Below are positions 1 to 7,861 of a DNA stretch of 64,000 nucleotides, one piece after another. A program made the position numbers and the translations under genes. The DNA is from Campylobacter concisus UNSWCS. GTDB taxonomy: Bacteria > Campylobacterota > Campylobacteria > Campylobacterales > Campylobacteraceae. How positions within the stretch are numbered: the stretch's first letter is position 1; each line of letters begins with the position of its first letter. The notes below the pieces were generated by a model. That model did not search any database. It saw nothing but the letters and a program-made list of their open reading frames with translations, and was not told the DNA's origin. The stretch covers positions 1-64,000 of the forward strand of contig NZ_ANNG01000009.1 in NCBI RefSeq assembly GCF_000466685.1, in the 5' to 3' direction.

Positions 1-599
1 TCTTTCTCAGGGTTCTCTACCTTACCAGTTACCTTAGTATCATCATTGTCGATTGGATCGATAGATGGTTTATTAGCTGGAGTAGTATCTATATTTGCTC
101 CAGTCCATGCAATGCCACCTGCTGCTCCACCGCTTACGCCACCTATCCTCTCAGCACCTGTTGCACTGTTTAGATCGCCTAAAGAGCGGAAATTTTCACT
201 GATATTTGAGTAGTGACCACCCTCATCAAATGACGCTGCTCCGAGGCTAACACCATCTCCGCCACCAGCTGCAGCTGCGTTACCACCAGCAGCAGTCTCC
301 TCTAGTTTTGTTAGATCCTCGCCGTTTAACAACGCTTTTTGCAAGTCACTTACATCAGCAACTGTGTTATCAGAATTTGCTAAAACACTATTATCTAGTT
401 TAACAGATTCATTACCTAAGATAGTTACATCTTTGCCGTTATCCATTGATACGACTGCTTTAGAAGCTGCTGAAGAAGTTTTTATCACCTCGCCAAGAAA
501 TAGAGCATCACCTACTTTTAATACTCTTTGTGCGCCGTTTTCATCTATAGCCACAACTAAGCCAGATACTTGCTTAATGACACCGATTTGAGTTGTCAT
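1..599 (-). CDS. LapA-like giant adhesin, N-terminal part (partial)
   Basis: This reading frame is open from an ATG at 599 to the window edge, about 199 codons, so only the N-terminus is present. It begins MTTQIGVIKQVSGLVVAIDE, followed by a short beta-rich domain ending near residue 70. That matches the retention module of LapA-type RTX adhesins exported by type I secretion and held in the outer membrane by a periplasmic plug. After about residue 85 the sequence becomes Gly/Ala/Asp/Asn-rich, as in the linker before the repeat region. There is no Sec signal peptide, as expected for type I export. An AAGGGG ribosome site lies just upstream. The rest (bacterial Ig-like or RTX repeats and a C-terminal secretion signal) is expected beyond the window but is not seen. 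Family assignment is by recognition of the retention module. Confidence 0.75.
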   Translation of the reverse strand, partial: MTTQIGVIKQVSGLVVAIDENGAQRVLKVGDALFLGEVIKTSSAASKAVVSMDNGKDVTILGNESVKLDNSVLANSDNTVADVSDLQKALLNGEDLTKLEETAAGGNAAAAGGGDGVSLGAASFDEGGHYSNISENFRSLGDLNSATGAERIGGVSGGAAGGIAWTGANIDTTPANKPSIDPIDNDDTKVTGKVENPEK

Positions 600-689
600 G
601 AAATCCCCTTAATGTTAGAATTTAATTAATTATAGGGAATTATAGTTCAAATCATTTAGTTTGTAAATTGTACTTTGGTACAATAATCG

Positions 690-1064
690 TTAATAAACTG
701 CGATAACCTCTATTTCTACGAGTGCATCTTTTGGCAAAGTCTTCACAGCTACCGTGCTTCTAGCTGGATATGGCTCTTTGAAAAATTTAGCGTATGTGAC
801 ATTTACTTTGGCAAAATCTGCCATATCTGCTAAAAAGATCGTAGTCTTTACAACATTATCAAAACTAAGTCCAGCTTCAGCCAAAATGTTTTGCAAATTT
901 GTAAGTGACTGCTGTGCCTGAGCCTCTACGCTACTACCTGCAAACTCGCCCTCTGGTGTGACGCCAAGCTGCCCTGAGATGAATAAAAATCCATTCGCGC
1001 TAATCGCCTGAGAGTATGGTCCGATCGCTTGTGGAGCGTTTTTTGTTGAAATTTGTTTTTTCAT
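690..1064 (-). CDS. ridA: RidA family enamine/imine deaminase
   Basis: The protein has 124 residues, the usual size for the YjgF/YER057c/UK114 family. RidA hydrolyses reactive 2-aminoacrylate-type enamines released by PLP enzymes in the cytoplasm and acts as a trimer. The family signature is intact: GPYSQA near residue 15, ISGQLG near 30, the conserved Arg in PARSTV (about residue 102) and the acidic residue in VEIEVIA near the C-terminus. The frame stays open to 1124, but the ATG at 1064 has a good AAAGGAGAAG site and gives the canonical N-terminus MKKQIS. It is a single gene, divergent from the neighbour at 1159. Confidence 0.93.
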   Translation of the reverse strand: MKKQISTKNAPQAIGPYSQAISANGFLFISGQLGVTPEGEFAGSSVEAQAQQSLTNLQNILAEAGLSFDNVVKTTIFLADMADFAKVNVTYAKFFKEPYPARSTVAVKTLPKDALVEIEVIAVY

Positions 1065-1128
1065 ATCTTCTCCTTTAAATTTTGGCAAAATCCTACTATA
1101 AATTTCTAAATTTTTAGGCACCAAAGGC

Positions 1129-1134
1129 TATAAT
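1129..1134 (+). promoter_or_regulatory. -10 box (TATAAT) for the gene at 1159
   Basis: The motif GGCTATAAT has the extended -10 form typical of Campylobacter sigma-70 promoters. It lies 24 bases upstream of the start codon. No clear -35 box is visible, which is normal in this lineage. Confidence 0.6.
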
Positions 1135-1158
1135 GAACAAAATTTCAAAAGGACAAAG

Positions 1159-1632
1159 ATGCAAATAACCCTTGCACCAAATGAATTTTTAGATGACTAC
1201 GTGCTTGGCGCTCAACTTGCCAAAAACGCCGGCATCTCATCAAATGCCTATCTTTTTTGGAAAAATGCGATCAGCGCTAAATTTGAAAACTCGCGCATCG
1301 TTTTTATTAGAAAAAAGAGCGTCCCAGAGAAATTTGCAAGCGCTTTACAAGCTTGCACGCCCTTAAATGGCCTCGTGCCAACTGGCGTTTTTTGCTCATT
1401 TACCTCGCTTGCTCCCTCACACCTCGTGGCGAAAAATGGCTCTAAAATTTATGAGCTTTTTGAATTTCATGAAATTTGCGGTATCAAATTTTTAAATTTA
1501 AAGAAATTTTATGATGATTTTAAGCTTAGCTACTCGTATAGGATTTACATCGAAAAGTGTAAATTTTTCTCGCCAGCGCCATTTGAAAAGCGCATAAAAC
1601 TGACTGAGACTATGTGTCTTGGCTACTACTAG
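1159..1632 (+). CDS. Hypothetical protein, 157 aa
   Basis: I do not recognise this protein. It is 157 residues long, starts at an ATG with AAAGGAC upstream, and sits behind a clear TATAAT box. There is no signal peptide or membrane segment. Several Cys and aromatic residues are scattered along it, and its many Phe/Lys codons match local codon use. Its 3' end overlaps the convergent gene ending at 1610 by 23 bases. It is probably a lineage-restricted cytoplasmic protein; coding status rests on promoter, ribosome site and an uninterrupted frame. Confidence 0.65.
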   Translation: MQITLAPNEFLDDYVLGAQLAKNAGISSNAYLFWKNAISAKFENSRIVFIRKKSVPEKFASALQACTPLNGLVPTGVFCSFTSLAPSHLVAKNGSKIYELFEFHEICGIKFLNLKKFYDDFKLSYSYRIYIEKCKFFSPAPFEKRIKLTETMCLGYY

Positions 1633-2149
1633 CCACCTCGAAAACGATTAACGCCTCTGTTTTGTAGCCACCACATCCATCTTTATATAGCAAAATTTCG
1701 TCGTTTTCTCTTTTGGCGTAAATTTTAATGTGAGCGGAGTTTGTACTCTCATCGTAGTCTTCGTATATAAATTTAAACTCCTCGCTACCTGGCGTGATAA
1801 ACTGCAGCGCCTGAAACGAAACAGCAAGCACTATCTCCTCGCTAATGCCACTTGTTCTAAATTTATCAGCCAGCTTCACTACAAACGACCCCACGTCGCT
1901 AAAATACTCCTCGCAGCTTTCATACTCGCTTTCAAAAACTACTATCTCATTTAGCGACCACTCATTTTGCGTCTTGTTTTGCTCAAATTTCTGCCTTTTT
2001 CTTATGGCAGCTTTTAAAAATATCCCTTGTGGTTTTGAGATAAAGCCCTCATTTAAAATTTGCTTTAGCTTTAAATTTACTAGCTCGCTTTTGGTTTTGG
2101 TAAAAAATTTAAGTAGTGGCTTTGCTTGATCGTTGTAAAAAGTTTTCAT
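1610..2149 (-). CDS. Hypothetical protein, 179 aa
   Basis: I do not recognise this protein. It is a 179-residue soluble protein with a basic, Lys-rich N-terminal third (residues 1-60) and an acidic middle. No signal peptide or membrane segment is visible. The C-terminal half contains a patch rich in Tyr and acidic residues (FIYEDYDES near residue 125) and a KDGCGGYK motif near residue 155. It follows the fumarase genes on the same strand but is separated from them by a hairpin, so it may be transcribed alone. The ribosome site is weak. Confidence 0.6.
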   Translation of the reverse strand: MKTFYNDQAKPLLKFFTKTKSELVNLKLKQILNEGFISKPQGIFLKAAIRKRQKFEQNKTQNEWSLNEIVVFESEYESCEEYFSDVGSFVVKLADKFRTSGISEEIVLAVSFQALQFITPGSEEFKFIYEDYDESTNSAHIKIYAKRENDEILLYKDGCGGYKTEALIVFEVASSSQDT

Positions 2150-2161
2150 TTTAGAAGAAAT

Positions 2162-2186
2162 TCCGCTAGCTTAGGCTGCTAGCGGA
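2162..2186 (-). terminator. Hairpin after the fumarase genes
   Basis: A perfect 9-bp stem (TCCGCTAGC with GCTAGCGGA) and a 7-base loop begin a few bases after the fumarase beta stop codon. The following tract is only moderately U-rich, so termination may be partial. Confidence 0.6.
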
Positions 2187-2192
2187 TCAAAT

Positions 2193-2753
2193 TTAGATTT
2201 TTTTGTAAGGTGCTTGGCCGACTTCGTAGAAGTTATTGCCCTCGCAGTCGATAGCGACTATCGCTGGGAAGTCCTCTACTGTGAGCCTTGCGACTGCCTC
2301 TGGTCCTAGCTCTGGGTATGCCAAGACTTCATATTTTTTTATACTTTGGCTAATGACCGCTCCAATGCCGCCGATAGCGACCATATAAACACAGCATGAT
2401 TTTTTCATCGCATCAACCACTGCATCATTGCGATATCCCTTGCCGATCATGCCATTTATGCCAACTTCATTGATCATAGTTGGTGTGTATTTGTCCATTC
2501 TGCCGCTTGTTGTTGGGCCTGCTGCGCCGATAGCTTGGTTTGGTTTAGCTGGTGTTGGTCCGACGTAGTAGATAGTCTCGCCCTTTAGCTCAACTGGCAA
2601 CTTCTCGCCACGTGCTAGAGCCTCTGTTAGTGCCTTGTGAGCGGCGTCACGAGCAGCGATGATAGTGCCTGAGATTAGGACATTGTCGCCTGCTTTTAGG
2701 CTTTTTACTACCTCTTTATCAAATGGTGCTGTTATTCTTTTTACTTCTGACAT
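2193..2753 (-). CDS. Class I fumarate hydratase, beta (C-terminal) subunit
   Basis: The 186-residue protein matches the C-terminal domain of Fe-S class I fumarases and L-tartrate dehydratases (TtdB/FumA C-terminal type). It interconverts fumarate and malate together with the alpha subunit encoded just upstream. Family features include VLISGTIIAARDAAHK near residue 25, the GPTTSGRMD segment near residue 80 and MIGKG near residue 105. The gene starts 9 bases after the alpha gene stop, so both are surely one transcript. Tartrate dehydratase cannot be excluded from sequence alone, but fumarase fits the TCA cycle of Campylobacter better. Confidence 0.9.
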   Translation of the reverse strand: MSEVKRITAPFDKEVVKSLKAGDNVLISGTIIAARDAAHKALTEALARGEKLPVELKGETIYYVGPTPAKPNQAIGAAGPTTSGRMDKYTPTMINEVGINGMIGKGYRNDAVVDAMKKSCCVYMVAIGGIGAVISQSIKKYEVLAYPELGPEAVARLTVEDFPAIVAIDCEGNNFYEVGQAPYKKI

Positions 2754-2762
2754 GTTATCTCC

Positions 2763-3608
2763 TTAAAGCTCGGCGTCTGCGTGGCGTGCAGCGTGGCAGT
2801 TGATATTTATGGCTACTGGTAGGCCTGCGATGTGAGTTGGATACCACTCGACATTTACTTTTATGGCAGTTGTATCGCCACCAAGCCCTTGAGGACCGAC
2901 GCCAGTTTTGCTAGCAAGCTCAAGAAGCTCATCTTCAAGTTTTGCATATCTAGCATCAGCATTTTTGCTATCTACTGGACGAACTGCGGCTTGCTTGGCT
3001 AGAAGTGCAGCTTTATCCATAGTGCCGCCTATGCCAACGCCTATTGTCATTGGAGGGCAAGCGTTTGGTCCAGCGTATTTTACAGCCTCTAAAAATACCT
3101 TTTTAACGCCCTCTATGCCATCAGCTGGCACAAGCATTTTTAGTATTGATTTGTTTTCACTACCAAAGCCTTTTGGAGCGACTTTTATCTTTAGCTTATC
3201 GCCTGGGACGATCCTAGTGTGGATGACCGCTGGAGTGTTGTTTGTGGTGTTTTTTCTCTCAAAAAGTGGCTCAGCAACGACTGATTTTCTAAGATAGCCC
3301 TCAGTGTAGCCCTTTGCAACGCCTTCGTTGATCGCATCTTCGATGTAACCGCCTTCTATATGCACATCCTGACCGATCTCGACAAAGACAACCGTCATGC
3401 CTGTATCTTGGCAAATAGGCGCAACGCCCTCTTCTGCTAGCTTGGCATTTTGCAAAATTTTGCCCAAGATATCTTTGCCTAGAGATGAGCTCTCAGTGGT
3501 TTGTGCTTTTGTAAAAGCAGCCTTTAGATCTGGTGTAACGACGTAACAGGCTTGTTTGCAAAGCTTTGCAACAGTCTCTTTTATATCTTTTACGTTTACC
3601 GTTCTCAT
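2763..3608 (-). CDS. Class I fumarate hydratase, alpha (N-terminal, Fe-S) subunit
   Basis: This 281-residue protein is the N-terminal, iron-sulfur half of a two-subunit class I fumarase. The three Cys that hold the [4Fe-4S] cluster in this family are visible: APICQDTGM (about residue 64), GPNACPPM (about residue 184) and NINCHAARH close to the C-terminus. The glycine-rich GVGIGGTMDKA stretch follows the second Cys. It is the first gene of a two-gene operon. The oxygen-labile Fe-S enzyme suits a microaerobic organism. The start is the ATG at 3608, preceded by AGGAGGATAA. Confidence 0.92.
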   Translation of the reverse strand: MRTVNVKDIKETVAKLCKQACYVVTPDLKAAFTKAQTTESSSLGKDILGKILQNAKLAEEGVAPICQDTGMTVVFVEIGQDVHIEGGYIEDAINEGVAKGYTEGYLRKSVVAEPLFERKNTTNNTPAVIHTRIVPGDKLKIKVAPKGFGSENKSILKMLVPADGIEGVKKVFLEAVKYAGPNACPPMTIGVGIGGTMDKAALLAKQAAVRPVDSKNADARYAKLEDELLELASKTGVGPQGLGGDTTAIKVNVEWYPTHIAGLPVAININCHAARHADAEL

Positions 3609-3766
3609 TTATCCTCCTCGTAAAAAACAATTTTTAATTATATAAATTATATGTAAAATTTAAGATTAAATTATAATATTAAATTTAATCACCCAACCTC
3701 GGTGTTTAAATACTCTTAAGCAACTTTGGATAAACTACAACAAACTTAAATTTCAAAGGAAAAGTT

Positions 3767-4330
3767 ATGAATTCGTTAGTCATCGTGATACTTGTTGTCG
3801 CAGTCATTTTTGTCTTTTTCATCAGCCTTTACAACTCGCTTGTTGCAAAGCAAAACCAGGTAAAAAGCGTGGAGGCTGGCATCGACGCACAGCTAAAAAG
3901 AAGATATGACCTTATACCAAATTTAGTAGCTACCGCAAAAGAGTACATGGTGCATGAAAAGAGCCTACTAGAAAACATCACTGCCCTTAGAGAGAGTGCT
4001 AGAAGCGCCTCTACAAATGAGGAGAAATTTGAGCTAAATAACAAAATTTCAGGCTTGCTAAATGGTTTAAGAGTGAGCGTAGAAAACTACCCAGATCTAA
4101 AAGCAAATCAAAATTTACTTCACATCCAAAGCACACTAAACGAGGTCGAAGAGCAAATTTCAGCTGCGCGCCGTGCTTACAACTCAGCTGTTGAAATTTA
4201 CAACAATGCCACACAGATGTTTCCTTCAAACATCGTAGCTTCAATGTTTGGCTTTCACAAAGATGTGTTTTTTGATATCCCTGAAAATGAAGCAGTTGCT
4301 CCAAACGTCGGTGATCTTTTTAAAAAATAA
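3767..4330 (+). CDS. LemA family protein
   Basis: The 187-residue protein has one N-terminal membrane segment (residues 3-25) and the LemA core: YNSLVAKQNQVK, then LKRRYDLIPNLVATAKEYM, and a C-terminal MFGFHKDVFFD. The N-terminus is predicted outside and the helical-bundle domain follows the anchor. LemA proteins are widespread and of uncertain role; several are linked to membrane stress or partner with neighbouring membrane proteins. The start has AAAGGAAAAG upstream. The DUF3137 gene follows after 9 bases, a pairing often seen in epsilonproteobacteria. Confidence 0.92.
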   Translation: MNSLVIVILVVAVIFVFFISLYNSLVAKQNQVKSVEAGIDAQLKRRYDLIPNLVATAKEYMVHEKSLLENITALRESARSASTNEEKFELNNKISGLLNGLRVSVENYPDLKANQNLLHIQSTLNEVEEQISAARRAYNSAVEIYNNATQMFPSNIVASMFGFHKDVFFDIPENEAVAPNVGDLFKK

Positions 4331-4339
4331 GGCATAAAA

Positions 4340-5230
4340 ATGCAAGCAGACGAACTAAAGGGCATCGATCTAAGCGATCTTGACGAGCTTGAAAAAGAGC
4401 GTCTTGCGATGGGGCAAAAAGCCTTTAAAATGATCGTTTATGGCTTTCTTGGCATCATAGTAGTAAGTGGTTTTTTGGCATCACTGCACCTTGGAAATTT
4501 ATTTTTCTTTTTGCTAATCGGCGGAGTTTTTTATCTTGGCAAGACGATAAATGGGCTAAAAAACGAGCTTATAGCAAAATTTAAACAAAAAGTAGTTGGC
4601 GTCATCGTAAAAAACTATGGTCTAAATTTCAGCGCAAATGGCGGACTAAATTTGAATGATTTTTATAAAATTTACGACGCTGATGTCAATAGACACTACG
4701 CAGAGGATATGATCTACGGACAGATCGATGAGACGCAGTTTAAGCTTTGCGATTTTTATGCGGCAAAAGAGGTAAAAGGTGAGAAACGCACCACTACAAC
4801 GGTGAAATTTCAAGGCATTTTGCTAAAGGCTGAGTTTAAAAAAGAGCTAAACGCCACGATCTACGTCTGTGATAAGAAGCGGACATCTGATCTAAGAAGC
4901 GATGGCGAGCTAGCTGTGATGGATAATCCTAAATTTAATGAGCTTTTTAAGACCTACACGACCGATCAGATCGCCGCTAGATACGCTCTGACGCCAAAGC
5001 TGATGGAAAATTTAACCACTCTAAGAACTAAATTTAACGCTCCACTCTCGGCAGTGTTTTTAAAAAATGAAATTTTCATCGCGATCGATCTTAGAAAGGA
5101 TAGCTTTGAGCCTGATCTTAAAAAGCCGATAAACAGCAACGAGAGCGTGCAAAACTACATCGCAGGAGTTAGCGACTTTGTGGAGATCGTGCGTGATCTG
5201 GAGCTAAACAAAAACATCTGGAAGAGCTAA
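4340..5230 (+). CDS. DUF3137 domain membrane protein
   Basis: This 296-residue protein has two hydrophobic segments back to back (about residues 31-48 and 53-66) and a long soluble C-terminal domain of the DUF3137 type, containing FKLCDFYAAKEVKG, FQGILLKAEFKK and a late LFIAIDLR-like strand. DUF3137 genes are commonly placed next to lemA, so a shared membrane function is inferred; the biochemical role is unknown. The spacing to lemA is 9 bases and to the next gene 9 bases, so all three are probably co-transcribed. Confidence 0.85.
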   Translation: MQADELKGIDLSDLDELEKERLAMGQKAFKMIVYGFLGIIVVSGFLASLHLGNLFFFLLIGGVFYLGKTINGLKNELIAKFKQKVVGVIVKNYGLNFSANGGLNLNDFYKIYDADVNRHYAEDMIYGQIDETQFKLCDFYAAKEVKGEKRTTTTVKFQGILLKAEFKKELNATIYVCDKKRTSDLRSDGELAVMDNPKFNELFKTYTTDQIAARYALTPKLMENLTTLRTKFNAPLSAVFLKNEIFIAIDLRKDSFEPDLKKPINSNESVQNYIAGVSDFVEIVRDLELNKNIWKS

Positions 5231-5239
5231 ATTTATAAA

Positions 5240-5911
5240 ATGCCAGATAAGACAAAGCTCGAAGAAGGCGACATATTTTACGTCTATAATGACTACTACA
5301 AGAGATATTTCTTTGGCAAAATATTAGCTGATATTAAAAACCGCCTTGTAAAGCGAGCGAATGAGGGCCTTCTTTGGCCGCTTGATTTTTTTAGTGATTG
5401 CTACTTGGTTGCTGTTTATAAAGATATAGCAGATACACCGGTGCTAAAAAGCCGTGAATTTATAATCCAGGGTAGCTTCATTTACAAAAGTAGTTTCAAC
5501 CGCAAAAATGAAGACGGCATAAAGTGGGTGTATTATGATCACGAAGATATCAACTACAAAGAGCTAGAATTTCCAGAGTATATCATCAGTAGCAATGATA
5601 AAATTTGCCTAGAGCGGGGAGAGCTTAGCATACCAACTGGCTTAACTCGCGCGCAATATGAAAATGAATTTAACATTACTGGCAGCAAAACTGGCGGCAT
5701 AAACTACTCAAATGCCCTGCTCTTACAAGGCTTGCCAGCGTATAAAGAGAGGATAGATTATAGCGATCTTCGCCTTTTGCCAGAGCTTCGTAAAAAGCTC
5801 TATGAGATGATAGGAGAGAACCCAGACACGCCCTACTACGAGCTAGCATTAAAGCACGGCAAAGATCTAGCACGCTTTTATCAAGATAAATTTACACATA
5901 AAAATAGATAA
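5240..5911 (+). CDS. Imm26-like hypothetical protein
   Basis: The protein has 223 residues and no signal peptide or membrane segment. Its opening, KLEEGDIFYVYNDYYKRYFF followed by GKIL, resembles the start of Imm26 immunity domains (K-x-GDIF-x-I-P, then YGFGRIL). That similarity is modest and covers mainly the first 60 residues. The C-terminal 70 residues are helical and charged. The gene sits 9 bases after the DUF3137 gene but has a weak ribosome site, so coupling to the upstream gene is possible. No toxin or polymorphic-toxin gene is visible nearby. The immunity role is therefore only a suggestion. Confidence 0.6.
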   Translation: MPDKTKLEEGDIFYVYNDYYKRYFFGKILADIKNRLVKRANEGLLWPLDFFSDCYLVAVYKDIADTPVLKSREFIIQGSFIYKSSFNRKNEDGIKWVYYDHEDINYKELEFPEYIISSNDKICLERGELSIPTGLTRAQYENEFNITGSKTGGINYSNALLLQGLPAYKERIDYSDLRLLPELRKKLYEMIGENPDTPYYELALKHGKDLARFYQDKFTHKNR

Positions 5912-6315
5912 GCAAATTTGGCTACAAAAGAGCTATTAAGAGGTGCTGCTAAAATTTAACAAAAGAAATTTGGCTCTCTCGCTGCAGCCTAGATGAGCAT
6001 GATAGAGAAATTTATGATGAAATTTCGTGACATCATATCTCCCCGCCAAGGCTAATAAACTTTAGTAAATTTAAATATCACAAGCAATATTACTCGGCTA
6101 CTTTTGCAAGCAGATAATAAATTTAAAACTAGCAAGCCATTTTAAAATTTATAACCAAATTTACAAAAAAGCAGTGCTAACGTTTTAGAGAGCTATTTAA
6201 AATGTGGTGTTGCTTTAAATTTTGTGGTTTTAAAAGTTAAATTTTGATGGCTTAGAGCCTTTAAAAACCGCAATGCCACTTAAATTTGCCCTATTTTTTT
6301 ATTATGTTTAGAGGT
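5912..6315. other. Intergenic region without a recognisable gene
   Basis: About 400 bases of very AT-rich DNA lie here, with stops in all frames and many AAATTT words. I see no tRNA, promoter of good quality or long repeat. It may be decayed coding sequence, but no family can be named. Confidence 0.6.
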
Positions 6316-6346
6316 TAAATTTAATGGCCAAAAGCCATTAAATTTA
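6316..6346 (-). terminator. Terminator after the CorC/HlyC gene
   Basis: A perfect 13-bp stem (TAAATTTAATGGC with its complement) and a 5-base loop directly follow the stop codon at 6351. The AT-rich outer arm supplies U tracts on both strands. Confidence 0.75.
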
Positions 6347-6350
6347 TAAA

Positions 6351-7691
6351 CTAAGCCTGAGCAGGCTCCTCTTCTTCTTTTATCTTTTTTCTAACTTTTA
6401 CACGTGAGATGCTGGCTCCATCCATCTTTCTCACCTCGTAGTAGCAGTTTTCATCCTCGATCTTGTCCCCAACGACTGGCAAACGACCGATAAGGTTAAA
6501 GACATATCCGCCGATCGTGACTTGATCGGTCTCTTCATCAAAGCTTATGCCAAGAAGCTCCTCAACACTCTCTAGATCGTATCTGCCTTGGAATTCATAG
6601 ATGTTTTCATTTATCTTTTTATAGTGTTGATCGACCTCATCGTGCTCGTCGTTAAAGTCGCCAAGCACCTCCTCCATGATATCCTCCATAGTAAGAAGTC
6701 CAGCCGTGCCGCCATACTCATCAACGACAAGTGCCGCTGAAATTTGCTCCTTGTTCATCATCACAAGCACCTTTGAGATAGAAAGGCTCTCAGGCACGAT
6801 GACAAATTTACGCACGATCGCGTCAAAGCTCTTCTCTTTATCCTCGCTAAAGTGTAGCTGCAAGATATCTCTAATGTGTATCATGCCCAAAATGATATCT
6901 TTTGAGCCGTCTATATAAGGATAGCGAGTATATTTTGACTCAAAAACGACTTGTAAATTTTCTTCAAAGCTCTTTTGTTTATTTATACAGATCATGTCGC
7001 GTCTTGGCGTCATAACCTCTTTTGCGACCGTGTCACTAAAATCAACTGCATTTTTGATGATCTCAGTCTCAAAGCTATCAAGCACACCGCCCTTTAAGCT
7101 CTCGCCAACGATGATTTTGATCTCCTCTTCAGAATGCGCTAGTTCATTCTCTTTTGCTGGTTGGATGCCTAAAATTTTAAGTCCAGATGTAGCTAGGATG
7201 TCAAAAAGTTTTATGATAGGCGAGAAAAGTATCCAGAAAAAGTGAAGCGGACGAGCGATTTTAAGCACTGCTGATTCTGATTTGGCTATGGCGACTGACT
7301 TTGGCACAAGCTCGCCCATAACTACGTGAAGTAGCGTGATAAGCGTAAATGCGATCGCAAAGCCGACTGTATGAACTAAGATATCGCTAAGATTAAAAAC
7401 ATTTTTAAGTGGGGCTTCTATGAGCCTTGCGACTGCTGGCTCACCGATCCAACCAAGGGCGAGCGAGCTTAGCGTGATGCCAAGCTGAGTGGCGCTAAGA
7501 TAGGTATCAAGCTTGTTTGACATCTCAAAGGCAAGCTGGGCGTTTGGCTTTTTCTCTTTGATAAGCTCTTCAAGTCTAGACTTGCGAACCTTAACAAGGG
7601 AAAATTCCGACAAAACAAAAAATGCGTTTAGTAAAATGAATATAATGGCAAGTATTACCATTAAAAGCGAGTTATCGCTACTGGGGTACAA
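6351..7691 (-). CDS. CorC/HlyC family CNNM-CBS membrane protein
   Basis: The 446-residue protein has the full architecture of the family. An N-terminal DUF21/CNNM membrane domain with about four hydrophobic segments covers residues 5-185 (SALALGWIGEPAVARLIE and GELVPKSVAIAKSE are typical). Two CBS domains follow (about 205-330, with VMTPRRDM and AALVVDEYGGTAGLLTMEDI). A C-terminal CorC_HlyC transporter-associated domain covers about 350-430. Members are linked to magnesium/cobalt efflux or resistance; the old name haemolysin is misleading. It is a single gene with its own terminator. The start at 7691 may not be exact; a start a few codons downstream (MVILAI) is possible. Confidence 0.9.
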   Translation of the reverse strand: MYPSSDNSLLMVILAIIFILLNAFFVLSEFSLVKVRKSRLEELIKEKKPNAQLAFEMSNKLDTYLSATQLGITLSSLALGWIGEPAVARLIEAPLKNVFNLSDILVHTVGFAIAFTLITLLHVVMGELVPKSVAIAKSESAVLKIARPLHFFWILFSPIIKLFDILATSGLKILGIQPAKENELAHSEEEIKIIVGESLKGGVLDSFETEIIKNAVDFSDTVAKEVMTPRRDMICINKQKSFEENLQVVFESKYTRYPYIDGSKDIILGMIHIRDILQLHFSEDKEKSFDAIVRKFVIVPESLSISKVLVMMNKEQISAALVVDEYGGTAGLLTMEDIMEEVLGDFNDEHDEVDQHYKKINENIYEFQGRYDLESVEELLGISFDEETDQVTIGGYVFNLIGRLPVVGDKIEDENCYYEVRKMDGASISRVKVRKKIKEEEEPAQA

Positions 7692-7861
7692 TTATGATCC
7701 TTAAGAGTTAAAAATTTTGGCTGATTATAGCGAATTTATATTTAGCGGTCAAATTAGCCGCGCCCAAAAGTAACAACGTTTCTTAAATTTAAGATTTATA
7801 AAAAGTTCTTAAATCATATTTTGGTAACATTATTTTCATCACTAAATTTATGGATTTTACA

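Noticed and set aside
6351-7704. Plus-strand frames inside the CorC/HlyC gene
   Set aside because: They are antisense shadows with poor codon patterns and no ribosome sites; the same holds for antisense frames over tkt, nosD, nosZ and the ribosomal genes.
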